Source: Candidatus Omnitrophota bacterium
GTDB taxonomy: Bacteria > Omnitrophota > Gorgyraeia > JABMQH01
NCBI GenBank assembly: GCA_028715645.1
Contig: JAQURK010000005.1
Coordinates: forward strand, 1-51,513
Length of the DNA: 51,513 bases
Reading direction: 5' to 3'
The notes beneath the pieces were generated by a model. That model was not told where the DNA came from. It was given only the letters and a program-made list of their open reading frames with translations, and ran no database searches. Made by a program: the position numbers and the translations under genes. Of this stretch, positions 17,196 to 25,077 are shown piece after piece (position 1 is the stretch's first letter; every line of letters begins with the position of its first letter).

Positions 17196-17624
17196 TCATT
17201 TGGAATGTCTGCTGCCCCAGCTCCACTTTTCTTTTTTGCCGCTGGTCTTGGTAGCGGCTGCTCTTTTTACATTGCAAACCTTTGTGGTAATACTCTCATG
17301 GCCAATGCCGGCCGCGCCCTGCCACCTAATGGCAACCGTTATTTCTTTCAGAGTGGGACTGACATTGTTTACCGTCGTATCGAGCGTGTATCCGGGAAAA
17401 TCATCATATGTCTCATCAAGGGAATCCGATATAGCATTAAAACTCTTTGATATGGTCCCTTCCATTTTCCTCTCTAATAGATTATACGCGATGGTCCTCT
17501 CCTCGCTCAACCGGCCGGCCCTACTGCCTATATAAAACATGCCCAGGATAGATACGAAGGCGACCCCAAGGATCATAAGAGAAGCGGCGATCTCAACCAG
17601 TGTGAAACCCCTGTTTTTTTTCAT
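17196..17624 (-). CDS. Prepilin-type protein, PilV/GspI-like
   Basis: A 142-residue minor pilin. The leader MKKNRG is followed by FTLVEIAASLMILGVAF, with cleavage after Gly6 and Glu at position 5 of the mature protein. The C-terminal half contains LKEITVAIRWQG, close to the ExxVxVxW pattern of GspI/PilV. Its start overlaps the end of the receiver-prepilin gene by four bases (ATGA). It should join the tip complex with the adjacent minor pilins. Confidence 0.83.
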   Translation of the reverse strand: MKKNRGFTLVEIAASLMILGVAFVSILGMFYIGSRAGRLSEERTIAYNLLERKMEGTISKSFNAISDSLDETYDDFPGYTLDTTVNNVSPTLKEITVAIRWQGAAGIGHESITTKVCNVKRAAATKTSGKKEKWSWGSRHSK

Positions 17625-18409
17625 TTAATATCGACCCTCCCTGTGGCCGCGGCAATGCCGATATCCGCCGTCCGGCCGTTTCTTGCGTCTTTTAATATTA
17701 TGTGCCCTGATTGGGATGGCGCTCCAAAATAATCAAAGCTGACTATGTCCTGCGCCGGTGACGTAAATGTAGTGGACTTTATCCCGATACCCTCTTTTAA
17801 ACCGGTGGTTTCAAGCGTCGTATAAGCGCCTCCCGAGTCATACGTGATGGCATAGCTTTCATTGGCTAAATCAAATTCGAGCCTGTAGGTTGTCTGCCTC
17901 GTCACCGCAAGCTGCTGGGTATATCTTATCTTTGCCCTGAGCCTTGCGGCCTCCATTTCAAGGTCCTTAACACCTACAAAATTTATCAATTTTGGGCCTA
18001 TTATCACAGCGCATAAAATGACTATAACGCAGACCATTAGCAGTTCTATAAGCGTAAAGGCGTTTTTTTCAAGGCATTGCTTTACCTTTTTGCGGATAAT
18101 TCCTATGTCAGAGGGCTTTTGGATATAATCATCAGCGCCGCTCTTTAACGCCTTGATAAGAGAATGGCCTATTCCCGTCCCTGACATGAGGATTACCGGA
18201 ACGCCGCGGCCGCAGACGGCGAGGTCGTTTGAACTAACCATGTCCGCGTCTATCATGATAAGATTAAAACCGCCGGCGTTTGCCTTTTCCAGCGCCTCAT
18301 CGCCATTAGCGCTTGAGGTGACATTATAGCCTTCTTTTTCCAATAATTCGGCGAGGAAATCAACCACCATGGGTTCGTCATCCGCCACAAGTATATTTTT
18401 CTTGCTCAT
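17621..18409 (-). CDS. Response-regulator receiver fused to a GspH/FimT-like prepilin
   Basis: A 262-residue protein with two complete domains and no linker. Residues 1-115 are a receiver: Asp10/Asp11, phospho-acceptor Asp54, Ser76 and Lys98 in YIQKPS. Helix 3 is shortened and the usual PG turn after Asp54 is missing. At residues 116-122 the sequence NAFTLIE is a prepilin-peptidase site (cleavage Ala117/Phe118, Glu122 at position 5), followed by a hydrophobic helix and a GspH-like minor pilin domain with ARLRAKIRYTQQLAVTR. The major pilin gene next door has the same Ala-Phe junction, so the site is plausible. No ATG, GTG or TTG start with a ribosome-binding site lies near the pilin part. The gene is coupled by ATGA overlap to the histidine kinase upstream. 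If processed normally, the receiver is the cytoplasmic leader peptide. Confidence 0.88.
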   Translation of the reverse strand: MSKKNILVADDEPMVVDFLAELLEKEGYNVTSSANGDEALEKANAGGFNLIMIDADMVSSNDLAVCGRGVPVILMSGTGIGHSLIKALKSGADDYIQKPSDIGIIRKKVKQCLEKNAFTLIELLMVCVIVILCAVIIGPKLINFVGVKDLEMEAARLRAKIRYTQQLAVTRQTTYRLEFDLANESYAITYDSGGAYTTLETTGLKEGIGIKSTTFTSPAQDIVSFDYFGAPSQSGHIILKDARNGRTADIGIAAATGRVDIK

Positions 18410-20223
18410 CTTCCGGCAATAGGCAGCCTGATTGTGAATGTGGTGCCTATTCCTTCGGCGCTTTTTACCTCTATATCGCCGTTATGCTGTTTAATAATCC
18501 CATAGGCAACCGAGAGCCCAAGGCCCATGCCTTTATTCGCTTCACGAGTGGTAAAGAAAGGGCTGAAGAGTTTATCAATATTTTCCCTGGATATGCCGCA
18601 GCCGGTATCAGTGACCTTTATCTCGATAAAATCATGCCCCTTAGTTGAGGTAGCCAGGAACAATTCGCCTTCTTCAGGCATGGCCAGTGTCGCATTGGAT
18701 ATGATATCAAAAAAGACCTGCTGTATCTGCCCAGGATTCACATTTACCGAAGGCAGGTTAGGGGCGAGGTCTTTTTTTATGCGGATCTTCTTAAGGCTGC
18801 TCTGGTATTTCATCATGGCGAATACGTCGTCCAGGAGCTGGTTTATATCCACCATCTTAGACTCTGTCAGTTCCATTTGGCGCGAGATCTTTAAAAGGCT
18901 TTCGGTAACCAACTGGCATCGCCGGCCGCCTTTTTCGATGATATTCAGGTATTTTTTCAGCGTTTCAAGATATTCCTTTTCCTGGGCAATAATTTTTGTT
19001 CCCTTATTTTCTATCATTTCCTGGCCCAGCTGGGACCAGCCCAGTATCGCCGTCAGCGGATTGTTGATCTCATGGGCCACGCCGCCGGCCAACTGCCCTA
19101 TCGAGGCAAGTTTTGCCGCATGAATCAATTCCTGGCCCTTCTTTATGAGTTCCTGATTTACCTTGTTTAAGGCCTCATTCGTCTTTTCAAGCTTGGAGGT
19201 GTTTAGCTTGAGTTTTGCGGTCATCTCGTTAAACTCATCCGCTAATTCCCGCAGCTCATCGTCTGTCTGGATATCTATTTTACCGTTAAGGTCCCCTTCA
19301 CCAACTCTCCTGGCGCCTTTTACAAGGCGGTTGAGGGGTTTAATTATCTTGCTGGAAAATATATAACCGATAAAACTCGCCAGCACGACACCCAGGCCCG
19401 CTATAAGGTAGAGGACCTTCTTTAATTCATACACGGTATCTAAAATCCCTTCCCTTGAAACCTTTTCATAGGTGAATATGGTAAGCCGGTTTTTTACCTC
19501 GTTTGATACCATTAGGACGGTCAAGAGCGTAGAAAACAAAACCACGGATATTATTACCATTATGAATTTTGGCTGGATCCTGAATTTTATCTGCGAGAGG
19601 GCAAGCAAAAGATAACCAGCGAAGAGGACCGCCTCTTCGATCTGGAAAAAATCGCCTTTGTCCAACGGGGCGATTAAATTATTAAGGTTGATAATATGCG
19701 CCGACAGGATCAGATAAAAGGCGGCCTGCATCCAGGTCTTGAATAGGCCCTTGTTTTGCAGATATAAATAGGCAATGATAACCCCTATCAACCCCAAATG
19801 GATGATTTCAAAAAATACAGGGCTGGTAAACCTCTCGTGTCCGCTAAGCGCCCAATAGTACCATGCAAGCACAGCGGATACCGCCAAAAAAGCGCCGAAT
19901 ATCGATATGAGCCTCTTTATACCAAGCTTTATTTTGTCATATCCCAAAAGCACCGCGCAGGCCATAAAAAGATAAAATAACGTCTCCAGGATATTGTTTA
20001 AGGCCAAAAACATGGGATCACGGCCTTTTAGGTAAAAAAATATCCGCCCGCTTATTATAAAGAGGAGGACCGTCTGTTTGAGGGTAATTATCCAGAATGA
20101 GATGACCATCCATAGGTCCCGCGGCCTTTTATTCGAAAGATAATTCTCATTCAAGAGCGAGGCGGCGAGGAATATTGTCACCAGTTGGATAATCAGCAAA
20201 AACCATTCTTCTAAGATAGTCAT
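18406..20223 (-). CDS. Membrane histidine kinase with multi-pass N-terminus and HAMP domain
   Basis: A 605-residue kinase. The first 240 residues form about seven membrane helices. An extracytoplasmic stretch follows (about 241-268), another helix (270-290), a HAMP domain (about 290-342, containing KPLNRLVKGA), a coiled coil, phospho-accepting His384 in GVAHEINNPL and an ATPase domain with DTGCGIS and GMGLGLS. Its stop codon overlaps the start of the receiver-prepilin gene (ATGA), so it is the natural kinase partner for that receiver. It lies between the major pilin and the minor pilins and could sense the membrane or pilus state. Confidence 0.9.
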   Translation of the reverse strand: MTILEEWFLLIIQLVTIFLAASLLNENYLSNKRPRDLWMVISFWIITLKQTVLLFIISGRIFFYLKGRDPMFLALNNILETLFYLFMACAVLLGYDKIKLGIKRLISIFGAFLAVSAVLAWYYWALSGHERFTSPVFFEIIHLGLIGVIIAYLYLQNKGLFKTWMQAAFYLILSAHIINLNNLIAPLDKGDFFQIEEAVLFAGYLLLALSQIKFRIQPKFIMVIISVVLFSTLLTVLMVSNEVKNRLTIFTYEKVSREGILDTVYELKKVLYLIAGLGVVLASFIGYIFSSKIIKPLNRLVKGARRVGEGDLNGKIDIQTDDELRELADEFNEMTAKLKLNTSKLEKTNEALNKVNQELIKKGQELIHAAKLASIGQLAGGVAHEINNPLTAILGWSQLGQEMIENKGTKIIAQEKEYLETLKKYLNIIEKGGRRCQLVTESLLKISRQMELTESKMVDINQLLDDVFAMMKYQSSLKKIRIKKDLAPNLPSVNVNPGQIQQVFFDIISNATLAMPEEGELFLATSTKGHDFIEIKVTDTGCGISRENIDKLFSPFFTTREANKGMGLGLSVAYGIIKQHNGDIEVKSAEGIGTTFTIRLPIAGR

Positions 20224-20241
20224 AGCGCTTCCTTCTTGGGA

Positions 20242-20643
20242 TTAATAATCGGCGATGGTATCTCCGTTTGCGTCCGTACCTGTCAGGTTCACCGAGACCG
20301 CGCCCGTGGTAGAGTCGTAAGTAAAGGCATCGGCGGTATCCCCGTCACTATTTTTTACCGTGGGTACCGGTATCTTTCGCATGTAGGTCTCGCCTGTCAC
20401 GGGACCCGCGCTGGTAAGGCTGCCTAAGGCTGCCGGATAGGCGCCGCCTTCATTGGCGTAATACATCTGGATTGCCGTCCGCAGGCTTTCAAGGTTTGCC
20501 TTTGTAGAGGCGATCTCCGCCTGGGCCCTCTGGCCGACAAACTTGGGGATTATGATTACCGCGAGTACGCTGATTATAACGATAACCATAACCAATTCGA
20601 TAAGGGTAAAAGCCTTGTTTTTATTTTTCATCCTCTCAAACAT
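20242..20643 (-). CDS. Major pilin/pseudopilin, GspG/PilA-like
   Basis: A 133-residue prepilin. Short basic leader of 11 residues, cleavage KA/FTLIEL after Ala11 with Glu at position 5, then VMVIVIISVLAVIIIPKF and the typical AEIASTKANLESLRTAIQMYYANEGGAYP region of GspG. The aspartate-rich C-terminus (DSDGD- and DANGD-like) could bind calcium, as in GspG. The start at 20643 has a GGGGG ribosome-binding site at good spacing; the ATG four codons later does not. It follows pilC by 32 bases and is probably the main filament subunit. Confidence 0.87.
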   Translation of the reverse strand: MFERMKNKNKAFTLIELVMVIVIISVLAVIIIPKFVGQRAQAEIASTKANLESLRTAIQMYYANEGGAYPAALGSLTSAGPVTGETYMRKIPVPTVKNSDGDTADAFTYDSTTGAVSVNLTGTDANGDTIADY

Positions 20644-20675
20644 TTTATCCCCCTTTTTTCATTTAGCTATTTAAA

Positions 20676-21896
20676 TTAATGCCTTATATGCGTCATTATA
20701 TCGGCCATAGGAAGGAATATGGATATGGCGATAAAGCCTATCACCACTGTCATAAATACTACGAGCAGCGGCTCAATAACCTTCGTAAATGTCTTTATGG
20801 CCTCGTCTACCTCTTTGTTGTAAAATTCCGCTATCTTGTTAAGCATCTTGTCAAGAGCGCCTGTTTCTTCCCCTACCCTGATCATGTTCACCACCATATC
20901 AGGGAATACGCCGCTCTCCTCAAGAGGCTGGGCAATGGGTTTTCCTTCTTTCACGCTCGCGATTACTTCCCTAAGGGTTTTTGACACCACCTTATTTCCG
21001 ACGACCTCTGTAACCACATCGAGAGAAACAAGTATGGGTATCCCGCCGCTAAGCAATATCGACAGGGTCTGGGTAAACCTTGCTATAGTAGTCTTTGTCA
21101 CAAGGTCGCCGATTACTGGAAGCTTAAGGCCAATTCGGTCCGCTTCAAGTCGTCCGCGTTCTGTACTTACGTACCGCGTGTACGCGATGAAAAGGCCGGC
21201 CAATATAAATAAACCGACAAATCCGTAATTTTTGATGAGCCCGCTTACCATAAGCAAAATCTGCGTCGGCAGCGGCATAGAGCCGCCCATGTCCTGGAAT
21301 ACCACCGCGAATTTCGGCAGGACATAAATTATCAAAAAGGCCGCGACGCATAATGAGATGACAAGGAGCAATACCGGATAGATCAGCGCGGACCTGACCC
21401 TCCCTTTTATCTCGGCCTGGCCCTCAAGGAAGACGGCCAGCCTTCTTAACATCTCATCAAGTACGCCGCCGACCTCACCCGCGTTTACCATCTGCACATA
21501 CAGCCTAGAAAAATATTGAGGATGCTCGCTCAAGGCGCTTGAAAAGGACGCGCCCTCTTCCACCCTGTTACAAATCTTGACTATTACCGCCTTTAGCCCT
21601 ACATTCTTGGTCTGCTTTATAATAATCCTGAGACTGCTTACAAGCGTCATGCCGGCATCCACCATGGTATAAAGCTGCCAGGTAAAAACGGCGATATCGG
21701 CTGGCCCCGCCTTTTTAAATCCCGGGAATAACCTGGCAATGATATCCGATTCGCCGGTTCTTTTTTCCGAATATTCGATTATAAAATAACCTCGTTGGTC
21801 AAGTTTTCTTCTTAATGCGGTCGTATCAAAGGCCTCCATTTCGCCTTTTATGACCTGGCCAGCCTTATCCCTTACCTTATATATATATGACGGCAT
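20676..21896 (-). CDS. pilC: Type IV pilus/type II secretion inner-membrane platform protein PilC/GspF
   Basis: A 406-residue polytopic protein that turns under PilB and extracts pilin subunits from the membrane. It has two tandem GspF domains, each with a cytoplasmic helical bundle followed by membrane helices (for example LIYPVLLLVISLCVAAFLIIYVLPKF and PLLVVFMTVVIGFIAISIFLPM). It begins with the YKVRDKAGQVIKGEMEA segment seen in PilC. It overlaps the pilB stop by one base (TAATG). Confidence 0.92.
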   Translation of the reverse strand: MPSYIYKVRDKAGQVIKGEMEAFDTTALRRKLDQRGYFIIEYSEKRTGESDIIARLFPGFKKAGPADIAVFTWQLYTMVDAGMTLVSSLRIIIKQTKNVGLKAVIVKICNRVEEGASFSSALSEHPQYFSRLYVQMVNAGEVGGVLDEMLRRLAVFLEGQAEIKGRVRSALIYPVLLLVISLCVAAFLIIYVLPKFAVVFQDMGGSMPLPTQILLMVSGLIKNYGFVGLFILAGLFIAYTRYVSTERGRLEADRIGLKLPVIGDLVTKTTIARFTQTLSILLSGGIPILVSLDVVTEVVGNKVVSKTLREVIASVKEGKPIAQPLEESGVFPDMVVNMIRVGEETGALDKMLNKIAEFYNKEVDEAIKTFTKVIEPLLVVFMTVVIGFIAISIFLPMADIMTHIRH

Positions 21897-23614
21897 TATC
21901 CTTCTTCAGCTCCTATGGTCGCCTTCTTGACCTCTTCTACGGTAGTGATACCCTTTAGCACCTTTTCAACGCCGTCCTGCCATAGCGCCTTCATACCGGC
22001 GGCCTGCGCGGCTTCCCTTATCGCATCGCTTGTCTTGCTGCCGTGGATCATGGTCCTTAGATCCTTGTCAATAAGCATTAGTTCAAATATCCCTGTCCTG
22101 CCCCTGTAGCCGGTTTTCTCGCAGTCGTCACAGCCCGTCCCCTTATAGAATGTATAATCCGCCGGCTTACCTGTCAATTTCATTTCTTCCAAAACCTCAT
22201 GGCTTGGGTGGAAGGGCGTTCTGCACTTCGGGCAAATGCTCCTTACTAATCTCTGCGCCAAAACGCCGATAACAGAGGAGGCGACTAAATAAGACGGGAC
22301 ACCCATATCAAGGAACCTTATTATGGAGCTGGGCGCGTCATTTGTGTGCAGGGTGCTAAAAACCAAATGGCCGGTAAGCGCGGCCCTGACCGCGATCTCG
22401 GCGGTTTCCAGGTCGCGGATCTCTCCAACCATTATGATATCGGGGTCCTGCCTTAATATGGACCTGAGGCCCTTGGCGAAAGTGACGCCTGCCTTTACGT
22501 TCACCTGGATCTGGTTGATGCCTTCCATATGGTATTCTACCGGTTCTTCTATGGTAATAATATTTTTATCGGGGGAATTTATGGTCTGAAGCGCCACATA
22601 CAGGGTCGTAGTCTTGCCGCTGCCCGTCGGGCCTGTGACCAGCATGATCCCATGAGGCCTTTTTATCAGTTCGTTAAATTTGACGAGGCAATCGCTGCTA
22701 AAACCCAGCGTGCCCAGGTCCATCAGTATGCTGGTTTGGTCCAGCAGCCTCATGACGACCTTTTCGCCATAAATGGTAGGGATAGTCGAGACCCTGACAT
22801 CGATTGTTCTTTCCTGGACCTTGAGCTTGAAACGGCCGTCCTGCGGCGACCTTTTTACGGCGATATCCATGTTTGACATGACCTTTACCCTGGATATCAC
22901 GGACATATGCAGGCGCTTTGGGCAGGCCATCGTTTCCCGAAGCAGGCCGTCAACACGATAACGAATTCGCAGTTTTTCTTCATCCGGCTCGATATGGATA
23001 TCACTGGCCCTTTGCTTTATGGCGTCCGTGATCATGGTATCTATCAATTTTATAATGGGCGCCTCATTGGCGCCCGCGGCCTCTTCCTTGTCCTCGTCCT
23101 CTTTCGTTTCTCTTATAATCTCAAGGTATTCCGCGTCCTTCGCCATTCCCGCAAGCATCCCCTCAAGATGGCCTTTCCCCTGGTAGAACCGGTCCAGGAC
23201 GCCAAGGATCTCATGCCGGCTTGCCAATACGGTATCTATCCGGCATTTTGAAAGCGCACGCAGGTCATCTATGGCGAATACATCAAACGGATCCGCGACG
23301 GCCACTGTTAATACATCCCCCGTCTTTGAAAGAGGAACGGCCGCATATTGACGGCAGGTTTTTTCAGGAAAGGTTTTGATCACCTCGGGGTCGGGGATAC
23401 GGGCGGCGATATCTCTTATCAGGGGTATGCCAAGGAAATGGCCTATGAATTCAAGCAGGCGCTCCTCGTTTATAAAACCGTTTTCTATCAGAACCTGCCT
23501 CAGGTTTACCTTGGTATCCTCATGCTGTTTAAGGGCGATCCGGAACTGGTCCTCGGTGATGAGCCCTTCCTTTATCAGCGCTTCGCCAAGTCCCTTTCTA
23601 ATATATTCCGGCAC
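21896..23614 (-). CDS. pilB: Assembly ATPase PilB/GspE with MshEN-like N-terminus
   Basis: A 572-residue hexameric ATPase that drives filament extension. The N-terminal 150 residues resemble MshEN/GspE-N: LGEALIKEGLITEDQFRIALKQ (9-30) fits the first c-di-GMP-binding motif, and a second, weaker copy follows. The core has Walker A GPTGSGKT (328-335), Asp box, Walker B around DIIMVGEIRD (392-401) and the HTND His box. Four cysteines (CPKC at 461-464 and CDDC near 502-505) form the zinc site of GspE/PilB. The start is GTG at 23614 with an AAGGAG ribosome-binding site. It opens the 17-gene operon. No PilT retraction ATPase is present in the window. Confidence 0.93.
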   Translation of the reverse strand: MPEYIRKGLGEALIKEGLITEDQFRIALKQHEDTKVNLRQVLIENGFINEERLLEFIGHFLGIPLIRDIAARIPDPEVIKTFPEKTCRQYAAVPLSKTGDVLTVAVADPFDVFAIDDLRALSKCRIDTVLASRHEILGVLDRFYQGKGHLEGMLAGMAKDAEYLEIIRETKEDEDKEEAAGANEAPIIKLIDTMITDAIKQRASDIHIEPDEEKLRIRYRVDGLLRETMACPKRLHMSVISRVKVMSNMDIAVKRSPQDGRFKLKVQERTIDVRVSTIPTIYGEKVVMRLLDQTSILMDLGTLGFSSDCLVKFNELIKRPHGIMLVTGPTGSGKTTTLYVALQTINSPDKNIITIEEPVEYHMEGINQIQVNVKAGVTFAKGLRSILRQDPDIIMVGEIRDLETAEIAVRAALTGHLVFSTLHTNDAPSSIIRFLDMGVPSYLVASSVIGVLAQRLVRSICPKCRTPFHPSHEVLEEMKLTGKPADYTFYKGTGCDDCEKTGYRGRTGIFELMLIDKDLRTMIHGSKTSDAIREAAQAAGMKALWQDGVEKVLKGITTVEEVKKATIGAEEG

Positions 23615-23643
23615 AGAGCTCCTTTATATTTTATTACAATTTT

Positions 23644-23649
23644 ATTATA
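23644..23649 (-). promoter_or_regulatory. Possible -10 box upstream of the pilus operon
   Basis: On the minus strand a perfect TATAAT lies about 30 bases before the pilB GTG in an AT-rich spacer. No good -35 box is found at 16-18 bases (the best is TTCGAA), so an activator or alternative sigma factor may be needed. Tentative. Confidence 0.35.
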
Positions 23650-23701
23650 ATTAACTTACCACATTTTTCGAAAATATCAAGGTGTATCGGAGGTAAAGAG
23701 A

Positions 23702-25015
23702 TTATTCACCGGAAAGCGTCTCCAGATAAGGGTTATTTGTGTCGGGCCTGGTGATGCAGGGAGAGATCACGACATACGAAATGCCGCGTTTTCGAAGGCG
23801 CGCCGTTATGCCCTTTGTGTGATAACCGCCCGCGATGAGGGCTATGGCGCTCACCTTATTTTCTTCTATTTTTTTTAGGGTGTTATCCATTATAGCCTCA
23901 TCCCTGGCGTCGGCTATGCGGTAGAAATTCTCAAGGTCGGGGAGCAGATTGTCTATTAAAGAAAAATCCGGATCATACGCGGAAGAAACCCCGTATTTTT
24001 TTGCCTTCTCTTTTATGAAATCTATAAATTGTTTGCTGCTAAAAAATGACCTGTTCTTTTGGTAGTATTCAAAATCTTCCTTTGGCATCGAGATATCCAG
24101 CATATTTTCAAGCACCCGCGCGTTCCGCAATATTCGATCGAGAGCGCGCTGATCATTGTTCATAAAAAGGCCCGCCTTGATGGCTTCCTCAAGGCCGACG
24201 ATCTCGTTTAAAAGCGCCGCCATGTCCACATTTTTATAGATCTTCATGTAGGTCGTATAGATCCTTGCGCGGCGGCCTTCTTCGGCATTGACATCAAGCG
24301 CCTTCTCCATGTCTATCGTCTCATACAGTAAAGCCAAATTGGGATATCCGCCAAGCGGAAGCCTGTTTGCTTCCGCGGCGGCTTTTAGGTATTTGCAATA
24401 ATCAAGCAGTTCTATAGTGCCTTTTTTATTGGCTTGCGACATTTCGTCAAACTGCAGTAGCGATTTTGAATAAACGCGGTCTCTTAGCTTATCTAAAACA
24501 TTTTTTACGGTTATGGCGGCGGCCTTTATCTTTTTCCTGTCTTCAAGTGTATTAAGAAAAGCTGACAGGTTAGCCAGATAATATTCCTTTGTTTCAACGC
24601 CGTAAAGACGAGGCGGGTCTTTTGAGGTTATGGCGAAGAATTCCGCCCCGTTTATCTTGCCCTGCTTCATGAAATCTAAAGCGACCTCCCTGCGTATTTC
24701 CTCATTTGGGTATGTCACAAACATGGATGGGTCAATCTTGCCGAAGGAGCCTTCCAGGGCAACCGCCCTTAATCCGTTTTTGACCAGGGCCTCCAGTATT
24801 CTCGAGATATTGGTTTGCGCCTCAAAATTACAATGGGCATCCTGGATATTTATTACCAGCTTGCCCTCGTCTCCCTTAAAGATCTCCCTTATGAGGCCGG
24901 CATCCTTTGGAATGGTTATCGCCTCGGGATCAGTCATATCCGCCTTAATGTTAGGAGCAAAAAAAGAAAGGATCCCTGCTGCCAATATGGCACTTACTAA
25001 AATATTTTTTCTCAT
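23702..25015 (-). CDS. Exported protein of unknown function, possibly TraB/ChaN/EreA-like
   Basis: A 437-residue protein with a clear signal peptide (residues 1-25, ending NIKA). I do not recognise the family with certainty. Motifs that stand out are NIQDAHCNFEAQ (about 56-67), VALEGSFG, YGVETKEYY and, near the C-terminus, ALIAGGYHTKGI followed by a basic RKRGISYVVISP strand. A glutamate followed much later by a GxxH motif is the pattern of the TraB/PrgY and ChaN/EreA-type folds, so a metal-dependent hydrolase or haem-binding role is possible. That is inference only. It has its own promoter and sits between a divergent phosphatase gene and the pilus operon. Confidence 0.6.
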   Translation of the reverse strand: MRKNILVSAILAAGILSFFAPNIKADMTDPEAITIPKDAGLIREIFKGDEGKLVINIQDAHCNFEAQTNISRILEALVKNGLRAVALEGSFGKIDPSMFVTYPNEEIRREVALDFMKQGKINGAEFFAITSKDPPRLYGVETKEYYLANLSAFLNTLEDRKKIKAAAITVKNVLDKLRDRVYSKSLLQFDEMSQANKKGTIELLDYCKYLKAAAEANRLPLGGYPNLALLYETIDMEKALDVNAEEGRRARIYTTYMKIYKNVDMAALLNEIVGLEEAIKAGLFMNNDQRALDRILRNARVLENMLDISMPKEDFEYYQKNRSFFSSKQFIDFIKEKAKKYGVSSAYDPDFSLIDNLLPDLENFYRIADARDEAIMDNTLKKIEENKVSAIALIAGGYHTKGITARLRKRGISYVVISPCITRPDTNNPYLETLSGE

Positions 25016-25077
25016 TTGTTAATCTTTGCGCTATAATAATTATATCATATTAAGCGGCCAATAGCTATATCTAACCC
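25016..25077. promoter_or_regulatory. Divergent promoter region
   Basis: This 62-base AT-rich spacer separates two start codons. For the minus-strand gene TTGGCC (25056-25061) is followed after 17 bases by TATTAT (25033-25038), giving a predicted start about 10 bases before its ATG. For the plus-strand phosphatase a perfect TATAAT lies at 25032-25037 with a weak TTCTCA at 25009-25014. Neither gene has a Shine-Dalgarno sequence. The two -10 boxes overlap, so the promoters may compete. Confidence 0.45.

Noticed and set aside
18030..18110. Separate start for the prepilin part of the receiver-prepilin gene
   Set aside because: The nearby ATG (in the Gln-Cys codons) is out of frame and closes at once; only ATT/ATC codons are in frame, so the fusion is the simplest reading.
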